Source of the DNA: Holosporales bacterium
GTDB lineage: Bacteria > Pseudomonadota > Alphaproteobacteria > RUG11792
Length of the DNA stretch: 11,402 nucleotides
NCBI GenBank assembly: GCA_031266385.1
Contig: JAISBC010000061.1
Span: forward strand, 1 to 11,402
Direction of reading: 5' to 3'
The first letter of the stretch is position 1; each line of letters begins with the position of its first letter. A program made the translations under genes and the position numbers. The notes beneath the pieces are model-generated. The model was not told the DNA's origin and did not search any database. It worked only from the letters and a program-made list of their open reading frames with translations. Of the stretch, positions 1 through 5,593 are shown piece by piece.

Positions 1-33
1 GACGTGTTCGCTTTTACACTTTTTACAAAACAT
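1..33 (-). CDS. N-terminus of a zinc-ribbon transposase (InsA-like), partial at the left edge
   Basis: Only eleven codons are visible, reading MFCKKCKSEHV from the ATG at 33-31. The CxxCxSxxV pattern is the usual opening of IS1-family InsA and related DDE transposases, which begin with a zinc ribbon followed by a V-K-N-G-like segment; that continuation lies outside the window. The gene sits just inside the repeat that probably marks the element end. No strong ribosome binding site precedes it. A degenerate copy of the same start (IFCNKW, then a stop) follows the matching repeat near 2417-2440. Another zinc-ribbon protein cannot be excluded from so few residues. Confidence 0.4.
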   Translation of the reverse strand, partial: MFCKKCKSEHV

Positions 34-87
34 TACCACATCACTGCTTCTAATCGATCATCACATACAATATAGCATAAATTGCAG

Positions 88-116
88 ATTTCATCTATCT
101 TTGATTGGAAACTCTC
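88..116 (-). repeat. 29-bp dispersed repeat, copy A
   Basis: Minus-strand GAGAGTTTCCAATC...GATGAAAT. It differs from copy B (2364-2392, +) at one position and from copy C (9497-9525, -) at five of 29. Downstream of the repeat, copies A and B stay similar through TTTATGCTAT; copy B then lacks about 29 bases that are present in A before the shared GATGTGGTAAT. Confidence 0.8.
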
Positions 117-118
117 AA

Positions 119-364
119 AAATAGAAAAGGTGTTTCAGGACATGAAGACCTCGGGCTTATGATATCGAGAAAACTAAAATTAGGAAATATGATAGGTTTA
201 AAATGCTACTGTTTGTGGTATCCATAGCCCATACAATTATTGTGAACAGAAATGTCGTTAAGAGCTCGTAGAGATATTTCAATCATTCTCAAAGTCCCAC
301 ACATCATATTCAGGATGTGATAGAATGGCGGATCTTTTTTAACTTTTTAAGTGAAATTACTAGT
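119..364. other. Intergenic stretch without a recognised gene
   Basis: This AT-rich stretch lies between the IS1-like end and the protease gene. I see no convincing coding frame, RNA gene or hairpin terminator. The protease promoter should lie here, but I could not pick a good -35/-10 pair with normal spacing. Confidence 0.5.
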
Positions 365-1858
365 ATGAAATTTTGGTTATTACTGTACTTTTTGTTGTCT
401 AATGCCGTCGCTGAATCCACTTCAGTCATTTCCTTCTACACAGCTGGTTCGCCCGAAGCGAAAGTAGATTCCGTTGGTAAGAAATCTAATGAGCTCGATC
501 AAAAAAAGCTATTCAACATGATCCGCAAGGGAGTCGTCGCCATCGACGTCATTGCCCACGTTATCGTCAACAAACAAGTGAATGATAAAATGTGGCATGG
601 AACTGGATTTATAGTAGATCTCGAGCATGGCCTCATCGTAACGAATGCACATATTGCCGGGGAATTGGCGGTCTGTACTTATAGAATCAAATTCGGGAAT
701 GGTCAAATGGCCGAGGCGAAACTTGAATATACAGATCCGTGCTATGATTTCGCGATCCTATCCGTCGACCCCAGCGAAATCCCGCTATATTGCATCGCTT
801 TAAAGTGCTCGGAAGATCCGGTTAGCCTTAATTTGATGATCTATTCCATGGGGAATTCCAGCCGTAACGAATTCTCGACGTATACGGGGTATGTTTTCGA
901 TACGGAAAGTATACTGTGGTTAAAGTCTCTGCCGGAGCAGTCATTCCAGTTCTCGGGTCTGACGGTCGGTGGCGCCAGCGGTTCACCAGTCTTTAACAGC
1001 GGCGGTGATGTCGTCGGAGTTTTGTACGGAGGTAAACTCGTCTCTGGGGCGGCCCTCCCGATATCCTACGTTACCCCTGTCGTCGAGGCCGTAAAGAATG
1101 GGCGGAAATTTACCAGATATTTTTGCGGATGTGTTCTAGATTATGCGGCCATTCAGGATTCGGTTAATTCTGGAGCAATGCCAAAAGAAGCCGCTAACGA
1201 ACTGGAAAATAAATGCCCGAACAGCAATAATAAGATCGTATGTGTCAGCAAAAAATTGACGGCCTATGGAGCCAATGAAAGTGAGGCCATGGCCGGAGAT
1301 GTAGTTTGGACGGTCAACGGAGAAATCATTGGATCCAATCTAAAGAAAATCGATGAAATTATGCTCAAAAATCCTGGGAAAAACCTGGTATTTACTGTGT
1401 ATCGGGATGGTTTGAAAAAGGAATATGAATTGCCAGTTTATGAATTAAGAGCCGATACTAAAATGAAAATGCTATCGTTCGCCGGGGTTACCTTCTTCGA
1501 GTCTACAAATGAACTGAAGATCAACCTCGGAAAGAGTTCGGGTGGAGTTTTCTTCGTCGATAGCGAGATGGGATCCCCATTTGCAGAGATCACATCTCCT
1601 AGTAACGGTAAATATTCTGGAGGAGCATTCCAACTAATCAGTATCGATGGACATAAGATTTCAAGTCTTGAAGATCTGTGGACGATAATTCCAGAGCTCC
1701 TCAAGAAGAAGATACTCACGATACGCTTTGCTAGACTGGGCCTGGATTCGCAGGAATTCAGCATCATCGTGAAGTATACATCAGACTTCGCTATTCCAGT
1801 CTTATACTCATTCGATCAGGAGAATAAGAGATGGATCGCGAAACACATCGAGAGTTAA
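365..1858 (+). CDS. Secreted HtrA/DegP-like serine protease with PDZ domains
   Basis: Predicted 497-residue exported trypsin-like (S1C) protease. I chose the ATG at 365 because it gives a classical signal peptide (MKFWLLLYFLLSNAVA, cleavage likely after AVA); a GTG at 317 would put 16 polar residues in front. The protease core shows GTGFIVD (about 79-85), the catalytic His in TNAHIA (H96), the Asp in DPCYDFAIL (D128) and the Ser in GGASGSPVF (S205), so the triad looks complete. A PDZ domain follows at about 253-360 (AGDVVWTVNGEIIG), and a weaker PDZ-like repeat at about 385-470. The DPxxDF and GG-S-GSPV spacing recalls the Nma111/Deg7 branch of HtrA more than classical DegP. Expected role, inferred: degradation or quality control of misfolded periplasmic proteins. 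It stands alone, and its stop overlaps the end of a possible broken minus-strand frame by four bases. Confidence 0.85.
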   Translation: MKFWLLLYFLLSNAVAESTSVISFYTAGSPEAKVDSVGKKSNELDQKKLFNMIRKGVVAIDVIAHVIVNKQVNDKMWHGTGFIVDLEHGLIVTNAHIAGELAVCTYRIKFGNGQMAEAKLEYTDPCYDFAILSVDPSEIPLYCIALKCSEDPVSLNLMIYSMGNSSRNEFSTYTGYVFDTESILWLKSLPEQSFQFSGLTVGGASGSPVFNSGGDVVGVLYGGKLVSGAALPISYVTPVVEAVKNGRKFTRYFCGCVLDYAAIQDSVNSGAMPKEAANELENKCPNSNNKIVCVSKKLTAYGANESEAMAGDVVWTVNGEIIGSNLKKIDEIMLKNPGKNLVFTVYRDGLKKEYELPVYELRADTKMKMLSFAGVTFFESTNELKINLGKSSGGVFFVDSEMGSPFAEITSPSNGKYSGGAFQLISIDGHKISSLEDLWTIIPELLKKKILTIRFARLGLDSQEFSIIVKYTSDFAIPVLYSFDQENKRWIAKHIES

Positions 1859-2139
1859 TCGGCAGTCGTTCGAACTGAGAGTTCAACCAGAACAGCCCAG
1901 AGAACATGAAATTCCTCGATATACCCCATGGCATAGGCTCTGTGAGTGCATATTGGATTTTGCAACAATTCGGTGCAAATATCCTCATCAACCTCATGTA
2001 TGTAGCCTACTAGTGCAGTGATAACGGAGATTCGGAGACTATTTCGGGTGTTCTTAGAGATTTTGGGAGATTTTTCAAAAACCAGAAGCGCAGAGAGCCA
2101 TACATAAATCCCTTAGAAACCAACGGCTCCAAGCCACAT
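1855..2139 (-). pseudogene. Possible broken gene of unknown function (one internal stop)
   Basis: Reading leftward from ATG at 2139, a frame runs MWLGAVGF, a TAA stop, then 85 further codons to a TAA at 1855-1857. The second part contains natural-looking stretches such as YVWLSALLVFEKSPKISK and ITALVGYIHEVDEDICTELL, and ends FHVLWAVLVELSVRTTAD. It has no start codon of its own except rare ones. I do not recognise the family. It lies downstream of tRNA-Pro on the same strand and converges on the protease with a four-base overlap. It may be a decayed gene or simply a chance open frame; protein-like composition is the only support. Confidence 0.3.
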
Positions 2140-2176
2140 CAATAACTTTCACGAAGTAATATTATGTCACAGACAT

Positions 2177-2253
2177 TGGTCGGGAAAAGCGGATTTGAAC
2201 CGCCGACCCCTTGCTCCCGAAGCAAGTGCGCTACCAGGCTGCGCCATTTCCCG
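2177..2253 (-). tRNA. tRNA-Pro (anticodon CGG)
   Basis: The minus strand folds as a full cloverleaf of 77 nt: acceptor CGGGAAA (2253-2247) pairs with TTTCCCG (2187-2181), discriminator A and an encoded CCA (2179-2177). The D-arm is GCGC...GCGC with AGCCTGGTA. The anticodon stem is CTTGC/GCAAG around loop TTCGGGA, so the anticodon is CGG and it reads CCG. The T-arm has loop TTCAAAT. The body is very close to canonical bacterial tRNA-Pro. It is flanked by IS debris to the right. Confidence 0.95.
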
Positions 2254-2300
2254 CTCGGAGTTTAGTATATCACATCAAACGGAATGTTAGACTCCCTTAT

Positions 2301-2319
2301 TAACACCAATAATGGATTA
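2301..2319 (+). repeat. Imperfect third copy of the IS-remnant terminal repeat
   Basis: TAACACCAATAATGGATTA matches the terminal repeat at 2534-2552 at 17 of 19 positions in the same orientation. It is probably a leftover end of another copy of the same element. Confidence 0.5.
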
Positions 2320-2363
2320 GGATAACTCCTTATAAACAGGTAACATACTTTTGTTCTTTTCTG

Positions 2364-2450
2364 GAGAGTTTCCAATCAAAGATAAATGAAATCTGCTATT
2401 TATGCTATGATGTGGTAATATTCTGTAATAAATGGTTTCGTACATAGGAA
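2364..2450 (+). mobile_element. Degenerate IS1-like end (repeat copy B)
   Basis: GAGAGTTTCCAATC...ATGAAAT (2364-2392) is nearly identical to copy A at the left edge, in the opposite orientation. The similarity continues through TTTATGCTAT, skips about 29 bases present in copy A, and resumes with GATGTGGTAAT. The following codons read IFCNKWFRT then TAG, a decayed version of the MFCKKCKSEH start seen at 33-1. The rest of the element up to about 2533 is not recognisable. Confidence 0.5.
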
Positions 2451-2533
2451 GCAATGGTATCTATTTAAGGACTGTGATTACAACTTCGTAGATAGTGATG
2501 TGTAAGGCATCCTTTAACTTTTCCTTGTGCTAT

Positions 2534-2889
2534 TAACGCGAATAATGGATTAAAAAAAGAAAATAGTCTAAAATCCCAACAAGTTTGATATCAAAAAGAT
2601 TTTAGCCATGAGAAAGGATATCACAGAGCTATGCTGCTTTGTTGATGATCTTTGTAAAGATCTCAAACAACAAACAGAGAAGTATTTACTAGAACATAGT
2701 CGTAGAACTAGGAAACCAAATGAAATGATATAAAAGAGGAATAAAGAAAGAGAAGGTATAATTGCGGTAGAGATCTATAACAGTAACTGTTTCATATTGT
2801 TTCAACACTTGTGTCTTATCAATTGATGGATAGAAAACTCTGCATATCCTCGGTTTATGATACTTTACATTAATCCATTATTCGCGTTA
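2534..2889. mobile_element. 356-bp IS remnant or MITE-like element with perfect 20-bp terminal inverted repeats
   Basis: TAACGCGAATAATGGATTAA at 2534-2553 is matched exactly by its reverse complement at 2870-2889. Between them lies the N-terminal piece of a transposase (2608-2826) and little else, so this appears to be an internally deleted insertion sequence. If a related full-length element supplies transposase, it could have moved as a non-autonomous element. The true ends may extend a few bases further, e.g. into ACTTGGGT after 2889. The family is probably IS982- or IS5-like, judging from the protein piece. Confidence 0.7.
2608..2826 (+). pseudogene. Transposase N-terminal remnant (IS982/IS5-like)
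   Basis: The ATG at 2608 opens a 41-codon frame, beginning MRKDITELCCFVDDLCKDL and containing RRTRKPNEMI before TAA at 2731. In the same frame after the stop, KREGII-like sequence continues with IIAVEIYNSNCFILFQHLC and ends at TGA 2824-2826, which resembles the next helix of these transposases. The opening TELxxFVDDxCK and the RKP segment are typical of IS982/IS5-type transposase N-termini. The DDE catalytic core is missing entirely. A divergent relative, MIPLTEIFTYVDEFCK, lies at 11142-11303. Confidence 0.6.
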
Positions 2890-2986
2890 CTTGGGTGTAC
2901 AGTCCCATCCCCCACAATATTGGACTATACACATAGGGCCTACCCATAAAAAACAGACCAATCTGATAATGGAAGTTTTGGGTCTA

Positions 2987-3016
2987 TTGTCCGGAGTTCT
3001 CTATTCGTGTTATTAT
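2987..3016 (+). promoter_or_regulatory. Likely promoter of the tmRNA gene (sigma-70 type)
   Basis: TTGTCC (2987-2992) and TATTAT (3011-3016) are separated by 18 bases. The pair lies about 25-30 bases upstream of where the structured acceptor piece should begin. The -10 matches the consensus at five of six positions, the -35 at four of six. Confidence 0.5.
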
Positions 3017-3023
3017 AGGCCTT

Positions 3024-3414
3024 GTCGCTTTGTTTTTTTTTCGGAGTGACTATGGTGATAAATGGGTCACGGAATAGGCTTTATGGACCAGGGGGCGGTA
3101 CCCTGCGCCTCCACCACCTTGTGTTTTTTTATCATTGCGGGGGCGAAATAGGTTCGACATGTTGCAGTAAAGGCGATTTTTTCACTCGGTATTGTACCAC
3201 CGTTATCGGGCTTTTTTTAATAAATGCCAAACTATTTGCGTTAGGCAGATGTTCCAGAGTCCGCATCCGTAACAGGAACAGGCGGTCTCGTGTCAAAAAG
3301 GCCGCTTAGACACCCGTATGGGGTTTGAGTATCCTTTTAGTCATACCGGTCTCGAATAGAGGTCGGTAGGAACTGCGGTCCGGGGGAAACCGAGCAACAG
3401 AATTCCCCCGCTCG
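3024..3414 (+). ncRNA. ssrA: Circularly permuted (two-piece) tmRNA, atypical tag and T-loop
   Basis: tmRNA rescues stalled ribosomes and adds a degradation tag. The 3' acceptor piece comes first, as in alphaproteobacterial permuted genes: GGAC, T-stem CAGGG/CCCTG (3089-3093/3101-3105), acceptor strand CGCCTCC (3106-3112) and ACCA (3113-3116). After a 22-nt spacer the coding piece starts with GGGGGCG (3139-3145), which pairs with CGCCTCC over seven base pairs including one G-U, followed by AAATAGGTTCGAC as in other alphaproteobacterial tmRNAs. The likely resume codon is GCC at 3226; the frame runs 27 codons, starting AKLFALG and ending SRVKKAA, to TAG at 3307. Hairpins lie at 3250-3280, 3290-3313 and 3344-3368, and a pseudoknot at 3381-3414. 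Two oddities: the T-loop reads GGCGGTA instead of a TTCRANY-type loop, and the tag is long and basic. It may be functional but divergent, or decaying. The outer ends are approximate. Confidence 0.75.
3381..3414 (+). other. Predicted H-type pseudoknot at the tmRNA 3' end, just upstream of sspB
   Basis: CGGGGGAA (3381-3388) pairs with TTCCCCCG (3403-3410). The 14-base loop contains CGAGC (3391-3395), which can pair with GCTCG at 3410-3414, sharing one base with the first stem. I read it as the pseudoknot that closes the tmRNA coding piece. Because it ends 12 bases before the sspB ribosome binding site, it could alternatively act as an sspB leader structure. Confidence 0.55.
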
Positions 3415-3441
3415 ATTTTGGATAGTAGGAGTTTGTTATTT

Positions 3442-3879
3442 ATGGCCAAGAAGATTAATTACAGAGACATAATGAAGAGGGCTTCCATCTCCGTCATGAA
3501 GGATGTCCTTCGAAGCGTCGCGAGCAATGGTCTATACAAGAGTCAGCACCTCTACATCACCTTTGCCGTAAATCATCCCGGAGTAAAATTGGCCGACGTC
3601 CTGAGAGATGACGATGAAATGACCATCGTCTTGCAGTACGAATTTTGGGATCTGAAAGTGGATGAATACGGATTTTCCGTGTGTTTGGCCTTCGATCTCT
3701 CTGACGAGACCGTCTATATCCCGTTTTCAGCGATCCTGATATTCAGTGATCCTTCCGAAGATTTTTGCCTCGAATTTTCTCCGGATTATTCGGATTCTCC
3801 ACCGAAGCAAACCGAAAAAACGAAGAAAACGGAAGGTAATGTCATATCGATAGAATCGCTTCGGAATAATGCAACCTGA
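3442..3879 (+). CDS. sspB: SspB, ClpXP adaptor for tmRNA-tagged proteins (alphaproteobacterial type)
   Basis: SspB captures proteins carrying the tmRNA (SsrA) tag and delivers them to the ClpXP protease in the cytoplasm. The 145-residue product matches the alphaproteobacterial SspB fold, with HLYITFAVNHPGVKL at 36-50, the hallmark EMTIVLQYEFWDLKV at 59-73, and VYIPFSAILIFSDPS at 91-105. A polar linker with several prolines and lysines follows. The C-terminal NVISIESLRN (133-142) corresponds to the ClpX-docking tail. I chose ATG 3442 because AGGAG at 3427-3431 lies ten bases upstream; a TTG at 3418 would fall in the RNA structure. The gene directly follows ssrA, its functional partner, and overlaps the nuoC start by 11 bases. 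Confidence 0.88.
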   Translation: MAKKINYRDIMKRASISVMKDVLRSVASNGLYKSQHLYITFAVNHPGVKLADVLRDDDEMTIVLQYEFWDLKVDEYGFSVCLAFDLSDETVYIPFSAILIFSDPSEDFCLEFSPDYSDSPPKQTEKTKKTEGNVISIESLRNNAT

Positions 3880-4261
3880 TCCGTGTGAAATCCTAAGGGG
3901 CAGGGTAGGGGACGGCCTGATCGGATCGACCGAGGAAAATGGAGGCCTCTACCTCAGGATTAGACCTCAATCCATCCTGATTTGTACATCAATCCTTCAA
4001 TCCGACCGATCTCTTGCATTTTCATCTCTCGTAGATTGTTTTGCTAGCTCTGAAGGCGGAGGTATCTCTATCTATTATCAGCTCGTAAGCTACCTCCTCG
4101 GTGAGCGCCTCTTCATAGTCACCGAGATCCCAAAGGGAGAATCTGCTCAGAGCCTGACCGTCGTCTTTTGGAATGTCGATTGGTATGAGCGGGAAATATT
4201 CGAAACATTTGGAGTATCTTTTATTGATCATCCGAATATGAGGCCCATCTTCCAGGAATAA
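3869..4261 (+). CDS. nuoC: NADH-quinone oxidoreductase subunit C, C-terminally truncated
   Basis: Complex I 30-kDa subunit. The 130-residue frame carries the family core: SIYYQLVSYLLGERLFIVTE (67-86) and the signature WYEREIFETFGVSFIDHPNM (105-124). It stops after RPIFQE. Normal NuoC proteins continue with a TDYGF...PLRKDFPL segment and are about 180-220 residues, so the conserved end of the domain is missing. Its last 34 bases overlap the convergent cdsA gene, so the break probably coincides with a rearrangement. No other nuo gene is nearby, whereas nuoC normally lies between nuoB and nuoD. The start ATG 3869 overlaps sspB by 11 bases, suggesting co-transcription. It may be a remnant with a full copy elsewhere; that cannot be judged here. 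Confidence 0.7.
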   Translation: MQPDPCEILRGRVGDGLIGSTEENGGLYLRIRPQSILICTSILQSDRSLAFSSLVDCFASSEGGGISIYYQLVSYLLGERLFIVTEIPKGESAQSLTVVFWNVDWYEREIFETFGVSFIDHPNMRPIFQE

Positions 4262-4890
4262 TCCAGGATGATGAAAGCATAACTGGCCAAAAGGAAGCTA
4301 TCCAGGCGGTCACACATCCCTCCATGCCCCGGGATGATGCTCCCCGTATCCTTGATCATCAACACCCTCTTGACCTTCGATTCGATTAAATCCCCGAGGA
4401 TGGCCGCGATTATGATGAGGATGGATGCCAATCCTAAAATTCCAGAAATCTCGATTCGTCTGAAAAAAAGGTAACAAGTCGAGGAGATGAGGGCTCCGAT
4501 CGATCCGACGATGACCCCAGACCAAGTCTTGTTCGGGCTGATTGTCGGGGCAAATTTGGCTCCCCCAAGTAACCGACCACCAAAAAATGCAAAAATATCA
4601 CAGGAGCAGACGATCGATAGGATCCACAGGATCGCGCGGATCATCGCTTCCTGATGATAAATTGCCGCCCACAGCCAGAATAGCATCGGGGACAAGATAT
4701 AGATTATTCCCCCTACGAAAAGCCCGGCCCTTCGTTTATTTCGATTAATTTTGTACCACTCTCCGAGGAGGCCGACGATACACAAGGCGATCTCTACATA
4801 CAGCCAGAATCCGCCGTCGATTATTATCCAGATCGTGAAGGCCCCAGTAATCGAGGCACTAACTATCCTCAAGAGTAAATCATTTGCCAT
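4228..4890 (-). CDS. cdsA: Phosphatidate cytidylyltransferase (CDP-diglyceride synthase)
   Basis: Integral inner-membrane enzyme that converts phosphatidate and CTP to CDP-diacylglycerol, the precursor of the main phospholipids. The 220-residue product is very hydrophobic, with several membrane segments (about 11-30, 30-48, 57-75, 86-104, 123-142, 148-168, 200-210). It carries the full family signature at 171-197: S-K-V-K-R, K180-D181, P-G-H-G-G and D194-R-L-D. SPNKTWSG (118-125) is also typical. I chose ATG 4890 because GAGAG lies just upstream and it overlaps the uppS stop by 11 bases; an upstream ATG at 4929 would overlap uppS by 50 bases. The length is at the short end of the family. It is last of the five-gene minus-strand chain, and its end overlaps nuoC by 34 bases. 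Confidence 0.9.
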   Translation of the reverse strand: MANDLLLRIVSASITGAFTIWIIIDGGFWLYVEIALCIVGLLGEWYKINRNKRRAGLFVGGIIYILSPMLFWLWAAIYHQEAMIRAILWILSIVCSCDIFAFFGGRLLGGAKFAPTISPNKTWSGVIVGSIGALISSTCYLFFRRIEISGILGLASILIIIAAILGDLIESKVKRVLMIKDTGSIIPGHGGMCDRLDSFLLASYAFIILDYSWKMGLIFG

Positions 4891-5593
4891 GATTTCTCTC
4901 GATAGAAGTGAAACGCGTGATGATCTCATTCAATTCGGTCTCTCCAAAATCTGGCCAAAGTGTATCCGTAAAATATAATTCACTATAATGCGATTGCCAT
5001 AACAAAAAATTACTTAGCCGATGATGCCCGCCAGTTCGAATTATCATCTGAGGATCGGGGATGCCGGTCGTATCCAGGTGATCGGACAAGTTCTTCTCAG
5101 TAAATTTTAAACCGCTGGCAGATACTTTTTCGGCGGCCCTAACGATCTCGTCGCGGCCCCCATAACTGATCGCCAGGCATATTGTCATTCCGGTATTATT
5201 CCGAGTCTCCTCCTCATACTTCGATAAAATCTCTAGAATTTCTCGGCTGAGTTTTGTTTTATCTCCGATGACCCTGATCTTGGGCCCGATATCCAGGACG
5301 GATCGAATCGCCTCATTACCCCTCAGAAATCTGACGGCTAGGGACATGAAATCTTCGATCCATCCCGCCGGGCGTCCCCAGTTTTCCGATGAAAATACGT
5401 AGAAGGTGATATATGACAGTCCAAGTCCGTTGGCCGATAAAATGATGGACGACATATTACGCATTCCCGCCTCGTATCCTTCCATCACGTTCTTACCATT
5501 CATCCTCGCCCACGTCGCATTGCCATCCATTATGAAGGCGATATGCTCGATGGCTGGGTTACTGGTTTCGTTTCTTTGGTTGTAGGTTGACAT
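4880..5593 (-). CDS. uppS: Undecaprenyl diphosphate synthase family protein with altered active site
   Basis: Cis-prenyltransferase that extends farnesyl diphosphate to C55 undecaprenyl diphosphate, the lipid carrier for cell-wall and O-antigen precursors. The 237-residue product is full length, with HIAFIMDGN (17-25), VFSSENWGRP (66-75), RTGGHHRLSNFLLWQ (186-200) and ELYFTDTLWPDF (205-216). The catalytic Asp (D23), both Args of the RTGG...R motif (R186, R192) and E205 are kept. However, positions equivalent to E. coli R30, R39, H43 and E198 are T27, V36, Y40 and H190. ATG 5593 has AGGAAG ten bases upstream; a GTG at 5617 is an alternative. It overlaps the lipoprotein gene by 35 bases and cdsA by 11, the same uppS-cdsA order as in most bacteria. 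The family is certain; catalytic competence is not. Confidence 0.88.
   Translation of the reverse strand: MSTYNQRNETSNPAIEHIAFIMDGNATWARMNGKNVMEGYEAGMRNMSSIILSANGLGLSYITFYVFSSENWGRPAGWIEDFMSLAVRFLRGNEAIRSVLDIGPKIRVIGDKTKLSREILEILSKYEEETRNNTGMTICLAISYGGRDEIVRAAEKVSASGLKFTEKNLSDHLDTTGIPDPQMIIRTGGHHRLSNFLLWQSHYSELYFTDTLWPDFGETELNEIITRFTSIERNHGK

Larger units (their letters stand above)
1..118 (-). mobile_element. End of an IS1-like insertion sequence, continuing beyond the left edge
   Basis: On the minus strand this stretch starts with a repeat, GAGAGTTTCCAATC..., at 116-88, which recurs at 2364-2392 (+) and 9497-9525 (-). It is followed about 55 bases further in by the first codons of a zinc-ribbon protein (33-1). 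Repeat end plus a nearby transposase start is the layout expected of an IS terminus. The IS1 assignment rests only on the zinc ribbon and is inferred; the outer boundary, given as 118, is approximate because no target-site duplication can be checked with the other end outside the window. Confidence 0.5.

Noticed and set aside
213..237. TTGTGG ... TACAAT as a protease promoter
   Set aside because: The spacing is only 13 bases, too short for a normal sigma-70 promoter.
2318..2340. ITPYK frame as another IS481-like trace
   Set aside because: Only an 11-base resemblance to the 9378-9416 remnant; no further similarity on either side.
3022..3309. A 95-codon plus-strand frame as a protein gene
   Set aside because: It spans the tmRNA acceptor piece, spacer and coding piece; the RNA structure (acceptor pairing, T-stem, CCA) explains the sequence, and only its last 27 codons matter as the tag.
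3381..3410. Resemblance of GGGGGAAACC...GCAACAGA to RNase P RNA
   Set aside because: Only a short match; the other universally conserved RNase P blocks are absent and the tmRNA context explains the structure.
3381..3420. Rho-independent terminator between tmRNA and sspB
   Set aside because: The stem is strong but followed by CTCGATTTTGG, with only four T residues, and the loop pairing suggests a pseudoknot instead.
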